NCBI RefSeq assembly: GCF_003597395.2
Contig: NC_133770.1
Span: forward strand, 30,318,646-30,382,645
DNA from: Chelonoidis abingdonii
Lineage: Eukaryota; Chordata; Testudines; Testudinidae
Reading direction: 5' to 3'
DNA: 64,000 nucleotides
Below the pieces are notes generated by a model that saw nothing but the letters and a program-made list of their open reading frames with translations, searched no databases and was not told where the DNA came from. A program made the position numbers and the translations under genes. This document shows positions 56,736 through 64,000 of the stretch, piece by piece (position 1 is the stretch's first letter; each line of letters starts with the position of its first letter).

Positions 56736-56915
56736 TAGTGGTTCTCAAACTTTTGTACTGGTGACCCGTTTCACGTAGCAAGCCTCCCCCTTATAAATAA
56801 AAACCACATTTTTATATATTTAACACCATTATACATGCTGGAGGAAATATAGGGTTTGAGGTGGAGGCTGACAGCTCACAACCCACCATATAATAACCTC
56901 ACAACCCTCTAATCC
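56736..56915 (+). mobile_element. hAT-like MITE (copy 3 of 3), right end lost
   Basis: It starts TAGTGGTTCTCAAACTTTTG and keeps 'tactggtgaccc', 'tttaacaccattatacatgc' and 'ggaggctgacagctcac', shared with 5045-5264. The right terminus and duplication are missing, so the copy is 3'-truncated or badly decayed after about 56915. Confidence 0.7.
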
Positions 56916-56925
56916 AGGGCCTTTA

Positions 56926-58847
56926 AGGGCTACAACTCGGCCTTTTTCGTAATAAATACACACTAAAATGTATAAAATTCTAGTCATGCTGTTTGTCAGG
57001 CCATTCATTTGTGACCCTAGCAGAAATAAGTAAACATGGTAGTTGATAATAGCAACGAGTTTGTCAATGCTGGGTGTGTATTAAAAAATGCTACCGAGAA
57101 TTTGAACAGAAAAAAAAGAGATTTATAAGCTTAAACACACGTTCAGTTTTTTTTGCAGTTATCTTCTCTTGGTTTTCCTTCTTGAGGTGGTAATATTAAG
57201 AGAGAGAACCAAAACATATCAGAAATCTTGTTTCCTAATTGCTGATGAGCACCAAAGTGACCTGGCCTGATTGATTGGTATATGTAAGAAATTATTCTTT
57301 TCGCATGAAAATTTTATGGTTGTGTGAAGTTTCTTTAGGGAAAAAAATAACTGTTCAAATATTGCTGTCAGTAGTTTACATAAAAAAATATCACACATTG
57401 CATTTGCTTGATGGAGTAATCAAGGCTTTTTTTTTAAGTGCAAAATGTTGAATCTTGTTTTTAAGATAAATCTGAAAAAGTAGAGAAACAACCTCTCCTT
57501 GCTCCCCCATTCTTCTATTTCCAGCTTTTCTTCTGAACATCAGGCTAACAATGTCTTGCCATTTTCAGAATATTTCATTTTAGTTCTAACAGTAATAACC
57601 ATGTTTTATCTGGCTGCCACGGGTCCTTCTAAGATGGATTCATCATAATGTGTTCATTTTCTGTCCAGTGAGGAGAGAATACGTTAACTGTCTGAAACAA
57701 TATGAAAAAGATGAAAGCCAGCTCACAATTCCAGTGAAAATGAAAGCAATATATTTATTTCCAGTAGAATGTTGAAAGTTGCTGGTTAGATGGATGTTGG
57801 TAATTTGCTTTTTGCATAGAAGTATATGTTTATGTGTATTTTGAGGTGATACCACTCACTTCATGGTTTCTCCATGCTGGAGATCTTGAGCCCTTTTCCT
57901 ATGCCTGTGAAGATTATGGAAGATTTTATTTTTAAATTAATATAGTGCTTATGAAAAGTCAAGTTCTGGGTTGACTAACCTACAGTGTGGAGTCTCGTGC
58001 TTACTCCAAGCCCTGACACTCCTTGTGCTATAGAACTACTACCCAATGTGATTGAAGGTGGTTGAATCAAACCCAAGTGATTATGGAACAGGTGGCAGCA
58101 ATGTGAGGGTCCCCATACCATGTTCTTGATGTGCTCGAAGTTCTGGCTGGACGGGTCAGTCTTGGCGGATGAAGAATAGCAGAATCTCCAGTCCCATTCA
58201 TATGCTTTATTAACATTCCTGGGAAAGGTATAGTATAATAAGCATATCTGTTCATCTTATGCCCAAATATCTTGAGACTTCCATAAAGCAGCCAGTTACG
58301 TTATATTAGTACCGTGGACAACTATCCACTATGTGCAAAGAAAAATAGTGGCGTGGCAGATTATCTCTATCAGGTATTCCAGCCTAGCTGTCTAAGGGTT
58401 GTGGCATGTAGCAAAGAGGTTGTATTTGATTACTCTTATCATTTATTTTTTATTTGATTGATGGCAAAAGGTCTGAAAGTTTTAAGGAAACATTTCTTGC
58501 CAGATGGCCAAAAATGGCCATTTCTGATCTGTCAGCTGTTTGAGCTACTCCTTACTTCATTTGTCTAATTAACTAGTCTAATACTTTGACTAATTAATTG
58601 AGAATGACCAATAAATGTGGCATCAAAGCCATTGTTAAAATACATATCTCAAGAATATAAAGAGATCATTAATAATGAGGGGAGAGAGCTGGAATCTGAA
58701 ATCCAAACAACCCACAATCTTGTTGTCCCTCACTTTTTGTGAAGGAGTCATTGTCCTAATCATGTTAGTAAATTTTTTGTCAGAGAACTACTGGGATCCT
58801 AAATGTGGTTATCCGTCATGAAAATATAGTTTTCTCCAGTTGCGTTA
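56926..58847. other. No gene or clear repeat seen
   Basis: AT-rich sequence, motif-free short open frames only. Confidence 0.5.
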
Positions 58848-58855
58848 CCTGGGCA

Positions 58856-59184
58856 CAGGGCTGGCTCCAGGCACCAGTTGACCAAGCACGTGCTTGGGTT
58901 GGCACCGTGGGGCGGGGCAGCGCTCAGGGTTATTTTGTTTCGGCAGGGCGGCGCTGGAGTGTGGTTTTTTTTTTTGTTTGTTTTTGTTTTTGGTTCGGCC
59001 GGGTGGCACTCAGAGGGAGGACGTGTTTCGACAGCGCAGCGCTCGGGGAGGCAGGGGTTTCGGCAGTGCAGCGGGGGTGGGGTTTGGCGGCACGGCGCTC
59101 GCGGGGTAGAGGGTGTTACAGTGGGGTGGTGCTTTTTTTTTTTTTTTTTTGCTTGGGGCGGCAAAAAAGTTAGAGCCGGCCCAG
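58856..59184. mobile_element. GC-rich hAT-like element (CAGGGCTGGCTC type)
   Basis: The left end is CAGGGCTGGCTCCAGG and the inverted right end CTGGGCCGGCTCTAA. The flanks CCTGGGCA and GCTGGGCA (58848-58855 and 59185-59192) match at 7 of 8. The 329-bp interior repeats 'gtttcggcag' / 'cggcgctc'-type words about every 60 bp and has two long T-runs. Its CpG content is high for the region. Opposed open frames up to 149 codons come from this composition. Confidence 0.82.
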
Positions 59185-59192
59185 GCTGGGCA

Positions 59193-59559
59193 GTATCTGA
59201 TCTGAAGCTGAAAATGAAAATTGCCTCCCTGCCTGCCCGAGTGTCCTTGCAAATGCTATTGAGTGGCAGTTATACCCAACTGCACTTTGGGGAGAGCATA
59301 TACACAGTCAGTCATATGCACTTTTAATCAGTCAAGTGCAGCATGTAGCTCAAGTGGCTGAGTAGAGCCAGAGGAGGAAGAAATTAACAAAGTAATCAGT
59401 GGCTCAGTCATCAATTTCTTCTTCGTTTGGGTGACATTTACAAGGAAACTGAGGCAGAAGGCCAGTTTCTATTTTCAGTAGTGGGCTGGATCCACCAATC
59501 AGTCATATATCCAATATTTTTTTCATGCAGGTCAGTAACATGACCTGTAGGCAATAAGT
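59193..59559. other. No gene or clear repeat seen
   Basis: Unremarkable sequence between the hAT element and the CR1 fragment. Confidence 0.5.
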
Positions 59560-60445
59560 AGACTCATAGAACTGGAAGGGAGCTCGGGAGGTCATCTAGT
59601 CCAGTCCCCTGCACTTGTGGCAGGACCAAGTATTATCTAGACGGTTCCTGACGGTTGTTTGTTTAACCTTCTCTTAAAAATCTCCAATGATGGAGATTCC
59701 ACAACCTCCCTACGCAATTTATTCCAGTGCTTAACTACCCTGACTGTTAGGAAGTTTTTCCTAATGTCCAATTTAAACCTCCCTTGCTGCAATTTAAGCC
59801 CATTGCTTCTTGTCCTATCCTCAGCGGTTAAGAAAAACAATTTTTCTCTTTCCTCCTTGTAACAATCTTTTACATACTTGAAAACTATTATCGTGTGCCC
59901 TCTCATTCTTTTTTCCAGATTAAACAAACCCAATTTTTTCAGTCTTCCCTCCATAGGTCGTGTTTTCTTGACCTTCATTTTTGTCCGTCTTCACTGGACT
60001 CTCTCCAATTTTTCCACATTCTTCCTGAAATGTGGCACCCAGAACTGAACACAATACTTCATGCTGATTAGGCCTCAACTGGACTAGAGTGAAAGAATTA
60101 CTTCTCGTGTCTTGCTTACAACAGTCCTGCTAATACATCCCATAAGGATGTTCGCTTTTTTTGCAACAGTGTTACACTGATTCATATTAAGCTTGTGGTC
60201 CACTGTGACCCCCAGATCCTTTTCTGCAGTACTCCTTCCTAGGCAGTCATTTCCCATTTTGTATGTGTGCAACTGATAGTTCCTTCCTAAGTGGAGTGCT
60301 TTGCATTTGTCCTTATTGAATTTCATCCGGTTTACTTCAGACCATTTCTCCAGTTTGGCCAAATTATTTTGAATTATAGTCCTATCTTCCAAAGTACTTG
60401 CAACCCTTCCCAGCTTGGTATCGTCTGCAAACTTTATAAGTGTAG
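59560..60445 (-). mobile_element. CR1 LINE, 5'-truncated, about 0.9 kb
   Basis: The minus strand holds the 3' part of a CR1 non-LTR retrotransposon. It runs from the thumb region of the reverse transcriptase (about 60392) through the C-terminal end of ORF2 to the short 3' UTR ending near 59562 ('cccttccagttctatgagtc'). This is the longest CR1 piece here. It is truncated at its 5' end near 60445, as is usual for CR1. No duplication was identified. Confidence 0.9.
59637..60392 (-). pseudogene. CR1 ORF2 (reverse transcriptase) C-terminal region, broken
   Basis: Two open parts remain. From 60392 to 60084: LAKLEKWSEVNRMKFNKDKC, then KALHLGRN, AEKDLGVTVDHKLNMNQCN and KANILMGCISRTVVSKTREV. These match the CR1 pattern 'LeeWaekwqMkFNxdKCkvLHlGr...eKDLGVlvdhkLnms'. 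After a break, 59978 to 59637: GRLKKLGLFNLEKRMRGHTI, then FLTVRVVKHWNKLRREVVES and SLEIFKRRLN. The catalytic polymerase palm (the FADD-type motif) and endonuclease are not in this truncated copy. Between the parts are a stop and a frame change, so it is non-functional. Confidence 0.9.
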
Positions 60446-61439
60446 TAAATTTAAATTTAACTTGTCTGATCCAGGATATTGGTTGTCCTGGCCTGTCTTG
60501 ACAATAGATATTTTCCTAGCCTGCTTTTAATGTTTAAATCAAGCAATCCTGAAAAAAGAAAGCAGAAGAATGTGACACTGAGCCCCTTTGTTCCAACTGG
60601 CAAAGGACACACAATTTTCTGTATTGTATAAACAAATATTTGTCTTATTGAATTTTTGCTTAATGTGTGTGGATAGTCATCAGGATAATCTAAGGTGAAT
60701 AAATCACTCAACTATTACAGATTTTAAAGATCTAATGTGTCATAATTTTAATCCTTAATATATTTGTTTATTACTTTAGCTCAGTCAGTATGATGAATCA
60801 GAGAGATGTGAAAATAACTTGATATGTAAGATGAAGTATTGGATGAAAATAAAAATCTGACAATGGGATTCATGGTTTTCGGAGAATCTTCCATTCAGTA
60901 CTTGCCTTTATTTTCAAATGCTTGTTTGAATTTAATTATGACCCACTTTGGAAGAAAACCTGAACCCCCTGCAACTAACAGCAAAATGAATATCATCCTT
61001 TGATTTTGCAACTTCTGCCTTTTAAATGACTGATTTAGACTAGGAACATTTGAGTGAAAACACACAGCGTGTGATGTTACTGTTGCTGAGACAATATTTA
61101 TTCTTTGAACTGATGCTCTGGTAGTTTTGATATTTCTGATATGTGAAAACACTACGTGTCAGTAGCTGTCATCTTTACCAGTATGCAGTCATTGAATAAT
61201 TGGAAGTATAACAGGTTAGACCATTGTGAAATTTCACTAACAAGAAAAGAAAAATTAGAGTTTTTTGTAAAGTTTCTACCTTCCTCCTAACATGAAGAGC
61301 TGCATTAATGAATGCTGATGCAGATTCCAAATTATACACATATATAGCTCGTAATTCCATAATGATGTAAATGGGAACTGGATGAGTATCAGGGGACAGG
61401 ATTTGGCATTTTAATTTAGGGGTCAGAAAGGGATGGTTG
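60446..61439. other. No gene recognised; holds one copy of a duplicated segment
   Basis: AT-rich sequence without TE signature except the segment 60541-60612, which recurs at 62870-62943 (listed separately). Confidence 0.5.
60541..60612 (+). repeat. Duplicated ~72-bp segment, copy A
   Basis: 'atcctgaaaaaagaaagc', 'gaatgtgacactgagcccc' and 'ctttgttccaactggcaaag' recur at 62873-62943 with about 85% identity and no gaps. Both copies are open in the same frame (NPEKRKQKNV..., then FVPTGKGH). The flanks are not alike. Origin unknown: a local duplication or two copies of an unrecognised repeat. Confidence 0.7.
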
Positions 61440-62241
61440 GGTACTGAATGTTGTAGTGTGGTGGGGGTGTCACCCATTGCATGAGTGGTTGGGTGGTTTA
61501 CTGCAGTCCTTTCCTTGATCCTGGCATCCCGTGCAGGCTGCTGTCTGACTTTGGTGGTTCTTCTGGGGCTTGGTTCTCCAGCCAGGTCACAAAGTCCAAA
61601 TGAACTCTTCCAGGGTAATGGAGTCAAGTAACTGAACAATCCTGTTGCTCTTGTTAGAGTCTTTGGTCCTGGCTCTGGGCCCTTTAAATTCAGGCCCGTG
61701 TTCAGGCTCTCAAGTAATCCTGTCCCTTTCTTGGGGTTTATGCCATAATGGCAAGTAGGGGAATCCAGACCCACCCACTACTCTGCACTGCTTGCCTTCA
61801 CTTCTTTGCTGCTTCTTCCCTGGGCCTCTTCCCACCTGGCCCATTTAGCTTCACCCTTACCTCAGGGTTAGGGTTTTTGGGTCCTTCTGCATGGAGAAAA
61901 CCCAGGTGTTCAAAATGCAGCCAGAAACAATCTCTGGCTAGTGCTTGAGCTCCTGGCCAGAGAGGAGCACCCTTTCCTGCTCCCAGATAGACACTGACTG
62001 CTATGGCCCTTCACCTCCTTTTATCTGGGCCAGCAGGGCTCTGCTTGGCTCTTGCTAGCCCCTGGAGAACTGATCTCTGTGATTTCCAAAATGAGCACTC
62101 TTGAGACTCCTTTCTAGGCAAGCTTGGAGGATCCACATTCATTGCTCTTTTCCTATCAGCTCACTGCTTCTTGAGACAAGGTTTAGTAGGACAGCAGGGC
62201 CCCCAGCAGAGAGCCGCAGAGACTGAATACACCCCATCACA
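61440..62241 (-). mobile_element. LTR-like segment (TGTGATGGGG start)
   Basis: In minus-strand sense it starts TGTGATGGGGTGTATTCAG (62241 downward), a start I associate with turtle LTRs. It is GC-richer than its surroundings and continues through 'ccctggaagagttcatttgg' toward a 'ctacaaca' near 61446. No matching 5-bp duplication was found (CATGT follows 62241), so the far end is a guess. The 199-codon minus-strand frame (61175-61774), the longest in the window, overlaps it; it has no domain motifs. Confidence 0.45.
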
Positions 62242-63454
62242 CATGTAATCTATATGTGAGACATACTATTTACTACTAAAGCACTTTTTATGATTTAGAT
62301 GCTCTGGGATCATCCTCTCAAGATTAAGAGCTTTGTGGCACCAACAAAAATGTTTATCTTAGGTTCCTGAAAACCATTTTTGATTTGGTGGCTCCTTATT
62401 GCCAAGATCTGGCAGTGTTATTTGCCCCTTTTCAGCAAAGCAGTGTCCTGTGAATATAGTCATAACTTCCTCAGGAAATGCTTTTTAGTTCATGATGTCC
62501 CTCTCCTGCACCTATGTTGTAATCAGCAATTAGTAGTAGTTTTAATGGCTAGTATAAATAGATGCTTTTTTTGGTTCATTTAAAGGTACTTTTTTTTTTA
62601 TTAAGTATGTAGGTTTGCTACTGTAGGTCCCATTTTCTGCTTCTGGCAATCACCCTAAACAGTTGTGCATTGCTTAGCTTTCTGTAGTATGGGAAGAGAG
62701 AGTTGAGTTGGTTTAGGGTTCTAATCACCTCTTACTATTGTTTGAAAGGCAAGGCGAGAAAGTTGAGAAGTTAATCTCAGATCCATGAGTTAGTGTTCTT
62801 ATTTTCTCCAGAGAAGGTTTACTTTGGCCAGAAGTTAGAGATGCTCTAAGCAGTCAGAACTGATTGATTTAGGAATCCTGAAAAAAGAAAGCGGAAGCAT
62901 GTGACACAGATCTTCTTTGTTCCAACTGGCAAAGGACACATTCAACAGACTGTTGTCAAAATAGTTAGCCAAACAATGTTTTGTAAGATATTGTATGTAA
63001 AAACTGGTGACACTTTAGTCATGAATATCATCATGTGGTGTATGTATGGTTTGTGTATAAAAAATTATATATATGGAAATATATTGTAAAAACAAATTTT
63101 GGAAATAGTTGATACACAGGTTTGCCCTAGACAAAGGAATGTTGTTTTCCAGTTTGTCAGTGTCTTCACTGCAAATTGAGCAAGGTGAGGCCAGAGACAC
63201 AGTAGAAGTACATTGACATTTAAGCTCAAAAAAGTGATTAAACCAGTTGGGAAAGCAAATTGACCAAAAGAAGAGGGAGACAGCATGGGGTCTGCACAAG
63301 CAGTAGGGAAGATAAAAGCTTTATCCGAGGAAACTCTTAAAAGGTTCGGTGGACTATTAAAAGAAGGGAAGAGAACCTGGTAGGTATCCAGGGTGCTGTT
63401 TCCTGTGAATGGTGGATCCTCTTGGCTTGAAGGGCAGGCTCTTATAATAGTTTG
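62242..63454. other. No gene recognised
   Basis: AT-rich sequence with the second copy of the duplicated segment (62870-62943). The minus-strand frames at 63015-63299 show no family motif. Confidence 0.5.
62870..62943 (+). repeat. Duplicated ~72-bp segment, copy B
   Basis: 'aatcctgaaaaaagaaagcg', 'gaagcatgtgacacag' and 'ctttgttccaactggcaaag' match copy A at 60541-60612. In copy B the same frame stays open for a further ~50 codons to about 63089 (FFVPTGKGHIQQTVVKIVSQ), starting after an in-frame TGA. I recognise no protein family. Confidence 0.7.
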
Positions 63455-63457
63455 TAA

Positions 63458-64000
63458 GGTCTGGTCTACACTGTGGGGTTAGATCGAATTTAGCTGCATT
63501 AGGTCAATTTAAAAAGAATGAGTCCACACAACCAATCTGTTTCCGTCGACCTAAAGGGCTCTTAAAATCGACTTCTGTATTCCTCTCCGGTGAGGGGAGT
63601 AGCACTAAAATAGACTTTGCTGGGTCAAATTTAGGGTTGTGCAGACACAAATCGACAGTATTGGCCTCCGGGAGCTATCCCAGAGTGGTCCATTGTGACC
63701 ACTCTGGACAACACTTTCAACTCTGATGCACTAGCCAGGTACACAGGAAAAGCCCCGGGAACTTTTTGATTTAATTTCCTGTTTGGTCAGCGTGGTGAAC
63801 GCAGCAGCACAGGTGACCATGCAGTCCCTCCAGAGGGTAGAATGTTTCTGTGCTCCCACTATCATCTCCATCCCTGAGGTTATTGCAGATTAGAAGGCAA
63901 AAAAAACCGCACTCACAATGACGTGTTTTCCGAGCTCATGCAGTCCTCCCGCACCGATAAGACACAGCTTAATGCAGGGAGGCATTCAGTGGCAGAGGTC
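63458..64000 (+). mobile_element. Harbinger-type element, left part, cut by window end
   Basis: The left end GGTCTGGTCTACACTGTGGGG, after TAA (63455-63457), has the same termini as the MITEs in this window. Unlike them it continues into longer unique sequence ('gtattggcctccgggagc', 'cagagtggtccattgtgacc', 'cctgtttggtcagcgtgg') that I recall from a turtle Harbinger-like element with coding capacity. The right end lies beyond 64000, so the target duplication cannot be checked. It may be a parent-like relative of the short MITEs. Confidence 0.75.
63820..64000 (+). pseudogene. Remnant of a Harbinger-type accessory ORF
   Basis: An ATG at 63820 begins MQSLQRV, as in the Myb/SANT-like DNA-binding protein of Harbinger-type elements. 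The bulk of that domain is missing and a stop follows after about 24 codons (TAG near 63892). Another frame then shows a DVFSELMQSSRTDK-like string, the C-terminal part of such a protein. An internal deletion and frame changes have destroyed it. The transposase itself would be outside the window. Confidence 0.45.

Noticed and set aside
58805..59327. Frames of 121-149 codons in several phases
   Set aside because: They read through a GC-rich hAT-like element with T-runs (poly-Phe) and A-runs (poly-Lys). They are low-complexity artefacts.
61175..61774. 199-codon open frame on the minus strand, the longest in the window
   Set aside because: It overlaps LTR-like repeat sequence, has no domain motif, no convincing splice sites, and its composition changes midway, from Pro/Thr-rich repeat-derived sequence to AT-rich flank.

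Overview
This window is vertebrate nuclear DNA, almost certainly from a turtle. It has no operons and no dense coding. It is AT-rich, intron-like or intergenic sequence filled with transposable elements (TEs). The turtle assignment rests on three copies of the tRNA-derived tortoise Pol III SINE (with A-box and B-box-like motifs and a CR1-like tail), CR1 LINE fragments, a DIRS tyrosine-recombinase retroelement, and many short Harbinger-, hAT- and Tc1/mariner-like DNA elements. I recognised these families from memory; no database was searched.

No host protein-coding gene, RNA gene or CpG-island promoter could be supported. The only recognisable coding sequence belongs to TEs and all of it is broken: hAT transposase C-termini (6.9-7.8 kb), a DIRS tyrosine recombinase (13.8-15.2 kb), CR1 reverse-transcriptase C-termini (4.9-5.0 and 59.6-60.4 kb), and the start of a Harbinger-type element cut by the window edge (63.46-64.0 kb). 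The longest open frame (199 codons, minus strand, 61175-61774) lies largely in LTR-like repeat sequence and I do not call it a gene.

Layout: 0-4 kb is mostly unannotatable. 4-9.5 kb is a TE pile-up whose centre is a palindromic hAT element (6534-9461). A TA-flanked element sits inside the hAT, and a solo retroviral LTR sits inside that; target-site duplications are visible at all three levels. 9.9-12.6 kb holds Harbinger-like MITEs, an LTR-like segment split by one of them, and a hAT element with a perfect 8-bp duplication. 13.75-15.8 kb is a decayed DIRS element. 16-30 kb is largely unique sequence with a few old repeats. 30.8-43.5 kb has SINEs, MIR/L2-like relics, a second solo LTR (33975-34754), and several hAT and Harbinger-like MITEs. 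46-51 kb contains a 2-kb mariner-like element carrying three separate hAT insertions. 51-58.8 kb is nearly bare. 58.8-64 kb has a hAT element, a long CR1 fragment, an LTR-like segment and the truncated Harbinger element.

Nothing here looks like a new molecular system. The best observations are structural: the nested insertions with intact target-site duplications, which give a relative order of TE activity; the fold-back hAT carrying two opposed copies of the transposase C-terminus; two related solo LTRs with perfect 5-bp duplications; and an unexplained ~72-bp duplicated segment (60.54 and 62.87 kb) whose copies align without gaps.
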